Of a stretch of 64,000 bases of DNA, positions 1-8,270 are shown piece by piece; position 1 is the stretch's first letter; the number at the start of each line of letters is the position of its first letter. Source of the DNA: Bacteroides helcogenes P 36-108 (lineage in GTDB: Bacteria; Bacteroidota; Bacteroidia; Bacteroidales; Bacteroidaceae); contig NC_014933.1 of NCBI RefSeq assembly GCF_000186225.1, positions 1,674,001 to 1,738,000 of the forward strand. The letters run 5' to 3'. The notes beneath the pieces are model-generated. The model was not told the DNA's origin and did not search any database. It saw nothing but the letters and a program-made list of their open reading frames with translations. The position numbers and the translations under genes were made by a program.

Positions 1-734
1 CGATGCATCACGGCGATTTTTCTTCTCCCGATGTCGAAGAAACCTTGCGGCATATCAACGGCAGATTGCAGGCAGCTCATGCCCACCTGTGGCAGACAGA
101 CTGCCTCTTGCTAACCTTTGGAACGGCATGGGTGTATGCACAGAAAGATACCGGGAAAATCGTTGCCAATTGCCATAAGCAGCCGGAAGCGGTATTTATG
201 CGTCGAAGGCTGTCGGTCGATGAGATAGTAGCGGATTATACAGCTTTACTTTCGGAATTGCTGGCAAAGAATACAAAGTTGAAAATCCTGTTTACCGTCA
301 GTCCTATTCGTCATATTCGTGATGGGATGCATGCCAACCAGCTCAGCAAGGCCACTCTGCTGCTGGCAATAGACCGATTGAAGACTGCTTTTGCCGATAA
401 TGTTTTTTATTTTCCTGCTTACGAGATCCTGCTTGATGAATTGCGGGATTATCGTTTTTATGCGGAAGACATGGTGCATCCCTCAGAAGTGGCTGCCCGT
501 TATGTGTGGGAACGTTTTATGCAGTCCTGCATCTCTGCCGAGTCGTTACGAATTATAGAGGAAAGTGAAAATATACGCAAATCATTATCACATAAGCCTT
601 TTCATCCTGAATCTGATGAATATAAGCGTTTTTTAGGACAAATTGTGTTAAAAATAGAGCGACTTAATGGAAAATACCCGTACTTAGACTTCCAAAAAGA
701 AAGAGAAATATGTCGTACTCGATTGAAAATATAG
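1..734 (+). CDS. GSCFA-domain protein, 5' partial
   Basis: The C-terminal part of a GSCFA family protein; the N-terminus, including the GSCFA motif itself, lies left of the window, so the true start is not visible. Seen here: FGTAWVY near the left edge, then FTVSPIRHIRDGMHANQ, then the late MVHPSEVAARYVWERF motif, the order expected for this SGNH-hydrolase-like family. The HPS histidine would match the catalytic His of SGNH enzymes. The substrate is unknown; members are common in Bacteroidetes. The last 25 bases overlap the start of murF-alr, so the two genes are probably translated from one message. Confidence 0.85.
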   Translation, partial: MHHGDFSSPDVEETLRHINGRLQAAHAHLWQTDCLLLTFGTAWVYAQKDTGKIVANCHKQPEAVFMRRRLSVDEIVADYTALLSELLAKNTKLKILFTVSPIRHIRDGMHANQLSKATLLLAIDRLKTAFADNVFYFPAYEILLDELRDYRFYAEDMVHPSEVAARYVWERFMQSCISAESLRIIEESENIRKSLSHKPFHPESDEYKRFLGQIVLKIERLNGKYPYLDFQKEREICRTRLKI

Positions 735-3205
735 TTGAAATTATTGGTGCACAGCGCATAGGAAATGTGTCTGCCACTATTGACTGGCTGCTTACTGACA
801 GCCGTTCCTTGAGCTTTCCCGAAGAGACTCTGTTTTTTGCCTTGACTACCAAGCGCAATGACGGTGCACGTTATATTCCTGACCTGTATGCCCGCGGGGT
901 GCGCAATTTTGTTGTCAGTAAAGAAAGCATGAAGCGCTTTGATGTGCAGCCTTTTTCTGGCAGTCAATTTTCTACGGCCAATTTTTTAGTGGTATCCAAT
1001 CCTTTGAAAGCCTTGCAGAAACTTGCCGAACAGCATCGGGAACAGTTTCAGGTTCCTGTAATCGGTATCACAGGCAGTAATGGCAAGACGATTGTTAAAG
1101 AATGGCTGCATCAACTGCTTAGTGCCGAACGAGTGATCGTACGCTCTCCCCGCAGTTACAACTCTCAGATCGGTGTTCCTCTGTCTGTTTGGCAAATGAA
1201 TGAGCAATCCGGACTTGCCATTTTTGAGGCCGGCATTTCGGAACCGGGAGAGATGCGCGCTTTGCAAAATATCATTAAGCCCACTATCGGTATCTTGACT
1301 AATATAGGCGGTGCGCATCAGGAAAACTTTTTTTCATTGCAAGAGAAATGCATGGAGAAACTCGCGCTTTTCAAAAACTGTGATGTGGTGATTTATAATG
1401 GAGATGATGAATTTATCAGCAATTGTGTGGCAAAATCCATGCTTTCTGCCCGTGAAATAGCGTGGAGCAGGAAAGATATGGAACGTCCTTTGTATATAGG
1501 TAAGGTAGAAAAGAAGGATGATTGCACGGTGATTTCCTATCGCTATCTGGATATGGATAATACATTTACTTTGCCTTTCATTGACGATGCTTCTGTAGAG
1601 AACTCGCTGAATTGCCTTGCCGCTTGCCTTTACCTTATGCTGCCTGCTGAGAAGATAACGGAACGCATGGGCAGATTGGAGCCGGTTGCCATGCGTCTGG
1701 AAGTGAAAGAAGGAAAGAATGGTTGTGTATTGATAAACGATAGTTATAATTCGGACCTTGGCTCGCTGGATATCGCCCTGAATTTTCTTTATCGACGTTC
1801 GCTTTCCAATGGTTTGAAGCGCACTCTGATCCTTTCCGATATACTGGAAACGGGGCAGAATACGTCCACTCTTTATCGGCAAGTGGCACAATTGGTGAAC
1901 AGCCGTAAGATTGAGCGTATTATCGGCGTGGGGAGTGAAATTTCTACTTGTGCTGCCCGTTTCAACATAGAGAATGCTTTTTACCCGAATACGGATGCGC
2001 TGATGAATGCTGTCGTAAAAGGAAAACTGCGATTGGAGAATGAAATCATTCTGATTAAAGGTGCACGCAAGTTCGGTTTTGATGCTTTGACGGAAGTATT
2101 GGAAAAGAAAGTGCATGAGACGATACTGGAAGTCAATCTTGGCGCAATGATTGCAAACCTTAATTATTATCGGGGCAAGCTGAAACCGGAAACTAAGATT
2201 GTATGTATGGTGAAGGCTTCGGCCTATGGCGCAGGCTCTTATGAGATTGCAAAGACTTTGCAGGAACATCGCGTGGACTATCTGGCGGTAGCAGTGGCTG
2301 ATGAGGGGTCTGAACTACGTAAGGCGGGGATTACGGCAAGCATCATCATCATGAATCCTGAAATGACGGCATTCAAGACGATGTTCGATTACAAACTGGA
2401 ACCTGAAGTTTATAGCTTTGGCCTGTTGGAAGCCTTGATTAAGGAGGCTGAAAAAGAGGGTATCACAAACTTTCCGGTTCATGTGAAACTGGATACGGGA
2501 ATGCACCGCTTGGGATTTGCTCCCGAAGACATGCCCCGTCTGATTGAACGTTTGAAGGGACAGAATGCCGTGATACCCCGTTCTGTCTTCTCGCACTTTG
2601 TGGGCAGTGACTCTCCTCAGTTCGACGCTTTTACACGCCGGCAAATAGTAATGTTTGAAAAGGCATCCGTGGAATTGCAGGAAGCATTCGCACATAAGAT
2701 ACTTCGCCATATTTGCAACTCCGCAGGTATCGAACGTTTTCCGGGGGCACAGTTCGATATGGTGCGTTTGGGATTGGGATTATATGGCATCAGCCCTATT
2801 GATAATTCCATATTGAACAATGTAAGTACGCTGAAAACAACCATTCTTCAGATACGTGACGTTCCGGCGGAAGATACCGTGGGGTACAGCAGGAAGGGAC
2901 ATTTGAATCGTCCGTCGCGTATTGCCGCCATTCCTATCGGCTATGCCGATGGGCTGAACCGGCATCTTGGAAACGGACATGCCTACTGTCTGGTAAATGG
3001 CTGCAAGGCTTCTTATGTGGGTAACATCTGCATGGATGTCTGCATGATCGATGTGACGGATATTGATTGCAAAGAAGGGGATACGGTAGAAATATTCGGT
3101 GATCATCTGCCTATTACAGTGCTTTCCGATGTTCTTGATACAATACCTTATGAGGTCTTGACAAGTGTTTCGACACGTGTCAAACGGATTTATTATCAGG
3201 ACTAA
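710..3205 (+). CDS. murF-alr: Bifunctional MurF ligase / alanine racemase
   Basis: A natural fusion typical of Bacteroidetes. Residues 1 to about 455 are MurF, the cytoplasmic UDP-MurNAc-tripeptide:D-Ala-D-Ala ligase; the ATP-binding loop GITGSNGKT is at about 119-127. Residues from about 460 to 831 are alanine racemase, which makes the D-Ala used for that dipeptide: the PLP lysine is K502 in KASAYGAG and the second catalytic base is Y726 in VGYSRKG. Joining the two activities couples D-Ala supply to the last cytoplasmic peptide-addition step of peptidoglycan synthesis. The start ATG at 710 lies inside the GSCFA gene in another frame, giving a 25-base overlap. Length of 831 residues is normal for the fusion. 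Confidence 0.97.
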   Translation: MSYSIENIVEIIGAQRIGNVSATIDWLLTDSRSLSFPEETLFFALTTKRNDGARYIPDLYARGVRNFVVSKESMKRFDVQPFSGSQFSTANFLVVSNPLKALQKLAEQHREQFQVPVIGITGSNGKTIVKEWLHQLLSAERVIVRSPRSYNSQIGVPLSVWQMNEQSGLAIFEAGISEPGEMRALQNIIKPTIGILTNIGGAHQENFFSLQEKCMEKLALFKNCDVVIYNGDDEFISNCVAKSMLSAREIAWSRKDMERPLYIGKVEKKDDCTVISYRYLDMDNTFTLPFIDDASVENSLNCLAACLYLMLPAEKITERMGRLEPVAMRLEVKEGKNGCVLINDSYNSDLGSLDIALNFLYRRSLSNGLKRTLILSDILETGQNTSTLYRQVAQLVNSRKIERIIGVGSEISTCAARFNIENAFYPNTDALMNAVVKGKLRLENEIILIKGARKFGFDALTEVLEKKVHETILEVNLGAMIANLNYYRGKLKPETKIVCMVKASAYGAGSYEIAKTLQEHRVDYLAVAVADEGSELRKAGITASIIIMNPEMTAFKTMFDYKLEPEVYSFGLLEALIKEAEKEGITNFPVHVKLDTGMHRLGFAPEDMPRLIERLKGQNAVIPRSVFSHFVGSDSPQFDAFTRRQIVMFEKASVELQEAFAHKILRHICNSAGIERFPGAQFDMVRLGLGLYGISPIDNSILNNVSTLKTTILQIRDVPAEDTVGYSRKGHLNRPSRIAAIPIGYADGLNRHLGNGHAYCLVNGCKASYVGNICMDVCMIDVTDIDCKEGDTVEIFGDHLPITVLSDVLDTIPYEVLTSVSTRVKRIYYQD

Positions 3206-3226
3206 AGATAAATATTAATTATTTTC

Positions 3227-3234
3227 TATCTTTG
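3227..3234 (+). promoter_or_regulatory. -7 box of the tatA promoter
   Basis: TATCTTTG matches the Bacteroidetes -7 consensus TAnnTTTG and ends 18 bases before the tatA start. No clear -33 TTTG was found at 19-21 bases upstream. It lies in the 47-base gap after murF-alr, so tatAC probably has its own promoter. Confidence 0.6.
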
Positions 3235-3252
3235 CATCAAAATTAATTTGAT

Positions 3253-3477
3253 ATGGCTATGACAAACTTTCTTTTATTGGGCATGTTGCCCAGTGGTTCC
3301 GAATGGATTATTATTGCACTGGTTATTCTGCTATTGTTTGGTGGCAAAAAGATTCCTGAATTGATGAGAGGATTGGGCAAAGGTGTAAAAAGCTTCAAGG
3401 ATGGGGTCAATGAAGCCAAAGATGAAATCAATAAGGCTAAGGAGGATTTGGACAAGCCGACTGAAGAAAAGAAATAA
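3253..3477 (+). CDS. tatA: Sec-independent translocase TatA/E
   Basis: A 74-residue TatA-type protein: one N-terminal membrane helix (about residues 14-30, [15 protein letters not shown]), the [16 protein letters not shown] hinge and amphipathic helix, and a charged Lys/Glu tail. TatA forms the pore part of the twin-arginine pathway, which exports folded proteins across the inner membrane. tatC follows after a short gap and no tatB is present, the minimal two-gene Tat arrangement expected in Bacteroidetes. The start at 3253 gives MAMTNF; the Met two codons later is an alternative. Confidence 0.95.
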   Translation: MAMTNFLLLGMLPSGSEWIIIALVILLLFGGKKIPELMRGLGKGVKSFKDGVNEAKDEINKAKEDLDKPTEEKK

Positions 3478-3489
3478 GGCGGTGGATTG

Positions 3490-4302
3490 ATGGCAGAGAA
3501 AGAACTTACTTTCTGGGATCACTTGGATGAACTTCGCCGGGTGTTGTTTCGTGTTCTCGGTGTATGGTTTGTTTTGGCTGTAGGCTACTTTACAGCTATG
3601 CCCTATCTGTTTGATAATGTTGTGCTGGCTCCTTGCCATAATGATTTTATCTTTTACGATTTGTTACGCTGGATAGGGCAGGAACTGGACTTGCATGATG
3701 AGTTTTTCACGCAAGAATTCCACATCAAACTGATTAATATCAATCTGGCAGCTCCATTCTTTATCCACATATCCACGGCTTTCTGGATGTCGGTGGTGAC
3801 GGCTGCTCCTTACCTTTTCTATGAAATATGGCGTTTTGTAAGTCCTGCCCTTTATCCCGGTGAGCGCAGAGGGGTGAAGAAGGCTCTGGGTATTGGTACT
3901 TTCATGTTTTTTATCGGTGTATTGCTGGGTTACTTCATGGTTTATCCGTTGACATTACGTTTTCTTTCTACCTATCAGTTGAGCGCAACCATTGAAAATC
4001 AAATCTCTCTGAATTCTTATATAGATAATTTCATGATGCTGGTACTCTGCATGGGATTGGCATTCGAATTGCCGCTGGTGACATGGCTTCTTTCTTTGCT
4101 TGGGATCGTAAACAAGAGTTTCTTGCGTAAGTACCGTCGCCATGCCATTGTAATCATTGTTATCGCTGCTGCCATAATAACGCCAACCGGAGATCCTTTT
4201 ACTTTGACAGTGGTAGCCGTGCCTCTTTATCTGCTTTATGAACTGAGTATCTTGATGATAAAAGATAAAAAGGCGGATGAAAGAGATGGTTTAAACAAAT
4301 AA
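3490..4302 (+). CDS. tatC: Sec-independent translocase TatC
   Basis: The polytopic TatC receptor of the Tat pathway, which binds twin-arginine signal peptides. The N-terminal FWDHLDELRRVLFR is the family signature, and the F-x2-P motif region appears as WRFVSPALYPGERR. About six membrane helices follow, as usual. I chose the ATG at 3490 (MAEKELTF); a TTG one codon upstream would add one residue. The gene starts 12 bases after tatA stops. At 270 residues it is a normal length. A small conserved-looking lysine-rich gene follows after about 110 bases. Confidence 0.96.
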   Translation: MAEKELTFWDHLDELRRVLFRVLGVWFVLAVGYFTAMPYLFDNVVLAPCHNDFIFYDLLRWIGQELDLHDEFFTQEFHIKLININLAAPFFIHISTAFWMSVVTAAPYLFYEIWRFVSPALYPGERRGVKKALGIGTFMFFIGVLLGYFMVYPLTLRFLSTYQLSATIENQISLNSYIDNFMMLVLCMGLAFELPLVTWLLSLLGIVNKSFLRKYRRHAIVIIVIAAAIITPTGDPFTLTVVAVPLYLLYELSILMIKDKKADERDGLNK

Positions 4303-4400
4303 GCGCATCTTTTAACTAAATTAACTGCCATTGCAACGTTATGGCATGTTCTTTGCTTTTTGCCTCTCCGATAATTTTAATATTGAATTTTAAAAACAAT

Positions 4401-4406
4401 AGGAGG
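4401..4406 (+). promoter_or_regulatory. Strong Shine-Dalgarno site AGGAGG
   Basis: AGGAGG stands 8 bases before the ATG of the 39-residue gene at 4415. Genes in this window otherwise show almost no purine-rich ribosome binding sites, as expected for Bacteroidetes, so this exact anti-SD match stands out and supports the small gene. Confidence 0.6.
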
Positions 4407-4414
4407 TATTGATA

Positions 4415-4534
4415 ATGGGAGCTGCTGGTAATAAAAAGCCGAAGAAGACAAAAGACAAACATCATGTTCCGGCTTATGAAGTTGAAGAAGCAATGAGCGA
4501 GACAAACAAGAAGCCGAAGAATCAGAAGAAGTAA
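4415..4534 (+). CDS. Lysine-rich 39-residue protein, function unknown
   Basis: A short open frame, MGAAGNKKPKKTKDKHHV at its start and NKKPKNQKK at its end. Fourteen of 39 residues are lysine and there is a KKPK motif near each end, with a more acidic middle (YEVEEAMSET). There is no signal peptide or membrane segment. The composition resembles small nucleic-acid- or ribosome-associated proteins, but that is only inference. Support for a real gene: exact AGGAGG ribosome binding site 8 bases upstream, a clean stop, and a position between tatC and the helicase with room on both sides. I do not recognise a named family. Confidence 0.6.
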   Translation: MGAAGNKKPKKTKDKHHVPAYEVEEAMSETNKKPKNQKK

Positions 4535-4579
4535 TTGCTTTTTCGGGGCAAGCTTGAAGTTTTTATATTTGGTTTGCGC

Positions 4580-4587
4580 TATCTTTG
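4580..4587 (+). promoter_or_regulatory. -7 box before the Dna2-like helicase gene
   Basis: TATCTTTG fits TAnnTTTG and ends only 5 bases before the chosen ATG at 4593. Transcription would begin at or next to the start codon, so the message is either leaderless or translation starts further in. Confidence 0.5.
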
Positions 4588-4592
4588 CACTC

Positions 4593-7500
4593 ATGGAAAA
4601 TGAGGTGAAGGAATATTATGATTTACTGTCGGCAGTCTGTAAGTGGGACGATTCCTCTTTGAATATTGCTTATCGGCGGATGCGGGAATTGCTTGAACAT
4701 TTGTGCCATACGCAGATTGCAGACAGCAGTTTACAAATGACCGACCTTTCCGCACGAATTAATTTCGTGGCGTCAAAGATCGGCCTTTCTATTACAGAGC
4801 AGAATCGGCTCCATACTTTCCGGTTGACTTCTAATGGCACGCTGAACCGACAAGTTGAACCCCGGCGTGAGCAGTTGTTGCGCGATGTCAAGACACTGGC
4901 TTTTTTTATTAAACGGTTGACAGGAGAGGATATTCCTGCAGAACTATATAGGTTGCTGCCCCATGCAGATGCCACCTATATCGTAGCTTCCCCTGCCAAG
5001 GAACATATCAGGCGTATGCGTGTCAGTTTCCGGTATGCCGATGACAATTATTTATATGTATTTCCCATAGACAGCCTGGCGGATGAGCCCTTGCGTGTCC
5101 GCTATAACGTGCCGCAGATAAACGGGGAATTTGCGGAAACTTGCCGGTTATTGTGGAGTCATGCGCAGGTCAACTTGCTGGATGTCTCCGTGGATGAGGC
5201 GGGCATTCTCACTCCCTCCTTCATTATTCTGGAACCGGATTATCTGATAGACATCAGTTCACTGGCAGAGTGTTTTAAGGATTACGGTCACCATCCTGCC
5301 AATTATATCTTGGCCCGTTTGCAGTCTCCGGACAATACCCGCCCACTTCTGCTGGGTAATATAGCCAATCTTTTTCTGGATGAATGGATCCACTCTGAAA
5401 AATCTCCCGATTATTTGTCGTGCATGAAGAAGGCTTTCCGGTCTTATCCTATCGAACTGGCCGCTTGTGCCGATTTGAAGGATAGGGAGAAAGAAGCGGA
5501 GTTCTTTGCTGACTGTAAACGCCATTTTGAAAATATCCGTCAGACGGTGACGGAAACTTTTCGTGCGGCGGGATATGGGTTGGATAAAACAGACGCTGTG
5601 TTGGAACCCTCTTATATTTGCGAGGCGTTAGGTTTGCAAGGACGTCTGGACTATATGCAACGGGATATGTCTTCGTTTATAGAAATGAAGTCGGGCAAAG
5701 CCGATGAATATACTATTCGGGGCAAAGTGGAACCTAAAGAGAACAACAGGGTACAGATGTTGCTCTATCAGGCTGTACTGGAATATTCAATGGGGATGGA
5801 TCACAGGCAGGTCAAGGCCTATTTATTATATACCCGTTATCCGTTGCTGTATCCGGCTCGCCCTTCGTGGGCTATGGTAAGGCGGGTTATGGATGTGCGC
5901 AACCGGATAGTGGCGAATGAATATGGCATACAGTTGAGAAACAGCTCTCAATATACGGCAGAACGGTTGAAGGATATTCATCCGGACATCTTGAACGAAC
6001 GGCAACTGGACAACGCTTTGTGGAAACGCTACCTTTATCCCTCCATTGATGCTGTGACGCAACGTATTCTGGCCTTGTCTCCCATAGAGCGCAGCTATTT
6101 TTATACACTATATAATTTTATAACCAAAGAACTTTACACTTCCAAGTCGGGAGACATGAACTATGAGGGACGTGCCGGGGCGGCGGCATTGTGGCTTTCC
6201 ACATTGGCAGAAAAGAGTGAGGCCGGAGAAATCTTGTATGATCTGACAATCCGTGATAACCATGCGGCAGATGTGCATAAACCTTATTTGGTCTTTTCAC
6301 TTTTGGTTCCTTCTTCGCGGTCTGAGGGGGAGGCTTTACCGAATTTTCGTCAAGGAGATGCAGTGGTGCTTTATGAACGGAACAAAGACAGTGACAATGT
6401 TACCAACAAAATGGTCTTCAAGGGTAATATAGAACGTATTTCCGATAATGAAATCTGTATGCGCCTTCGTGCTACCCAGCAAAATGCAGGTGTCTTGCCC
6501 TCTGATAGTCGTTATGCCATAGAACATGACTGTATGGATACATCTTTCCGTGGAATGTATCTTGGATTGTCCGCATTTCTTTCTGCAACAAAAAGCCGTC
6601 GTGATTTGCTGTTGGGGCAACGTCCTCCCGCATTCGATTCTTCTTTTGATAGTCGGATAGCCGCCTCTCAGGATGATTTTGCAAGGGTTATTCTGAAAGC
6701 CAGGGCTGCGAGCGACTATTTTTTGTTGATAGGACCTCCGGGAACGGGAAAAACATCTCGTGCATTGCGAGGCATGGTGGAGGCTTTCTATCAGGAAGGA
6801 AAACAAATTTTGTTGCTTTCTTATACCAACCGTGCGGTGGATGAGATTTGCAAGGCGCTTGTTGCCATCACGCCTGAGACAGACTTTATTCGTATAGGAA
6901 GTGAATTGTCTTGTGATGAAAAGTATCGCGGACATCTGATAGAGAATGTATTGGATAGCTGTTCTACCCGTCTTGAAGTACAGGATCGCATTGCACGTTG
7001 CTATATCTTTGTGGGTACAGTTGCCACGCTATCTGCCAAGACTGAGCTTTTCCGCCTGAAGACTTTTGACGTGGCTATTGTAGATGAAGCCACCCAAATA
7101 TTGGAACCACAGCTTTTGGGATTGCTTTGCTCCCGCAATCCTGCAGGTATGGATGCTATTGGTAAATTTATATTGATAGGTGATCACAAACAGCTTCCTG
7201 CCGTTGTATTGCAGTCATCCGAGCAGTCTGAAGTTAATGACGAGTCTTTGCGTGACATCGGGCTTCATAATTTGAAGGACTCTCTTTTTGAACGGCTTTA
7301 CCGGAATGTTATGCGGAGGAACTTGCAGTCACCGATGAGTCATCTTGAACCATGTTATGATATGTTGTGCAGGCAGGGACGCATGAATGTGGAGGTCGCT
7401 TTGTTTCCCAACCGTGCTTTCTACGGGGGATTGCTGCAATCGGTCGGATTGCCCCACCAACAGGGAGAGCTTTTTCTTCCTGCAGATTTATGTGACTGTG

Positions 7501-8006
7501 AGTTTGCCGACTTGCTGACACGGCGTGTCGCATTTTTGCCTTCTGTTCCCGAAGAATTGGCGCAATCTGCCAAAATGAATCATTCGGAGGCGCGGATTGT
7601 TGCCCGTTTGGCCGGCGCTGTTTACCGTCAGTATTCTGCTATGTCATGTTTTGACTCTTCTTTGACATTGGGTATTATTGCTCCTTATCGCAGTCAGATA
7701 GCTTTGATAAAAAATGAAATTGCTGCTTTGGGTATAGCCGGACTGGATGATGTGCTGGTAGATACGGTGGAACGTTTTCAGGGTAGTGAACGAGATGTTA
7801 TTATTTACTCTTTCTGTGTGAATCGTATTTCCCAATTGAAGTTTCTTGCCAATCTGACAGAAGATAATGGGGTCTTGGTTGATCGTAAATTGAATGTAGC
7901 TCTTACACGTGCCCGCAAGCAGATGTTTATGACAGGAGTACCGCAATTGCTGAAACTTAATCCTATTTATGCGCGGTTGTTGGAAACTGTGGCTTATGAT
8001 TGTTGA
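4593..8006 (+). CDS. Dna2-like nuclease and superfamily 1 helicase
   Basis: A 1137-residue protein with two enzyme parts. Near residues 350-372 there is a PD-(D/E)XK nuclease signature, GRLDYM followed by FIEMKSGK, as in Dna2/Cas4/RecB nucleases. The C-terminal half is an SF1B (DNA2/NAM7-like) helicase: Walker A GPPGTGKT at about 714-721, Walker B VDEAT at about 830, GDHKQLPAV, IIAPYRSQ, VERFQGSERDVII and ALTRARKQM near 1100. It should unwind and cut DNA ends or flaps during repair, though no partner is adjacent. The ATG at 4593 is preferred to a TTG at 4554, because the -7 promoter box lies between them. It is the last gene of the plus-strand run. Confidence 0.9.
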   Translation: MENEVKEYYDLLSAVCKWDDSSLNIAYRRMRELLEHLCHTQIADSSLQMTDLSARINFVASKIGLSITEQNRLHTFRLTSNGTLNRQVEPRREQLLRDVKTLAFFIKRLTGEDIPAELYRLLPHADATYIVASPAKEHIRRMRVSFRYADDNYLYVFPIDSLADEPLRVRYNVPQINGEFAETCRLLWSHAQVNLLDVSVDEAGILTPSFIILEPDYLIDISSLAECFKDYGHHPANYILARLQSPDNTRPLLLGNIANLFLDEWIHSEKSPDYLSCMKKAFRSYPIELAACADLKDREKEAEFFADCKRHFENIRQTVTETFRAAGYGLDKTDAVLEPSYICEALGLQGRLDYMQRDMSSFIEMKSGKADEYTIRGKVEPKENNRVQMLLYQAVLEYSMGMDHRQVKAYLLYTRYPLLYPARPSWAMVRRVMDVRNRIVANEYGIQLRNSSQYTAERLKDIHPDILNERQLDNALWKRYLYPSIDAVTQRILALSPIERSYFYTLYNFITKELYTSKSGDMNYEGRAGAAALWLSTLAEKSEAGEILYDLTIRDNHAADVHKPYLVFSLLVPSSRSEGEALPNFRQGDAVVLYERNKDSDNVTNKMVFKGNIERISDNEICMRLRATQQNAGVLPSDSRYAIEHDCMDTSFRGMYLGLSAFLSATKSRRDLLLGQRPPAFDSSFDSRIAASQDDFARVILKARAASDYFLLIGPPGTGKTSRALRGMVEAFYQEGKQILLLSYTNRAVDEICKALVAITPETDFIRIGSELSCDEKYRGHLIENVLDSCSTRLEVQDRIARCYIFVGTVATLSAKTELFRLKTFDVAIVDEATQILEPQLLGLLCSRNPAGMDAIGKFILIGDHKQLPAVVLQSSEQSEVNDESLRDIGLHNLKDSLFERLYRNVMRRNLQSPMSHLEPCYDMLCRQGRMNVEVALFPNRAFYGGLLQSVGLPHQQGELFLPADLCDCEFADLLTRRVAFLPSVPEELAQSAKMNHSEARIVARLAGAVYRQYSAMSCFDSSLTLGIIAPYRSQIALIKNEIAALGIAGLDDVLVDTVERFQGSERDVIIYSFCVNRISQLKFLANLTEDNGVLVDRKLNVALTRARKQMFMTGVPQLLKLNPIYARLLETVAYDC

Positions 8007-8089
8007 AACACCCTTATTCCTTTAATAAATATTAAGTGTTTATCTCCTGTTTATAGGCTTTATTAATAGCCCGATATGTGAGAAAGCGC

Positions 8090-8172
8090 TATATTTGCAA
8101 CACGTTTTTTTCATAGAGATTTAGATTTAAGGTTAGAAGAATTGTGGAAGTCGTGAGACTTCCCTTTTTTTC
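8090..8172 (+). ncRNA. Candidate small RNA (own promoter and terminator)
   Basis: TATATTTG at 8090-8097 fits the -7 consensus and is not followed by a gene. About 48 bases later comes a compact intrinsic terminator: GGAAGTC (8146-8152), loop GTGA, GACTTCC (8157-8163), then a T run to 8172. Together they would give a transcript of roughly 65-70 bases. The helicase gene ends 83 bases upstream, and no reading frame fits inside. No good -33 box was found. It could instead be only the helicase terminator with a chance -7 match. Confidence 0.4.
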
Positions 8173-8224
8173 ATCTTAAATTGTGTCTTTCGTTCACCTT
8201 AATTTTTAGCAAGGTGCGGAGGAT

Positions 8225-8260
8225 AAAAAAAGCCTTTTCGCGAGAAAAGGCTTTTTTTTT
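8225..8260. terminator. Bidirectional intrinsic terminator
   Basis: AGCCTTTTC (8231-8239), loop GCGA, GAAAAGGCT (8244-8252), with an A run before and a T run after, so it can stop transcription from both sides. It separates the plus-strand helicase region from the minus-strand hexuronate genes and starts only 11 bases past the permease stop. Confidence 0.9.
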
Positions 8261-8270
8261 ATCCCTTCTG

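Noticed and set aside
1334-2269. Minus-strand open frame (311 codons) inside murF-alr.
   Set aside because: Antisense of the fusion protein, with no family features.
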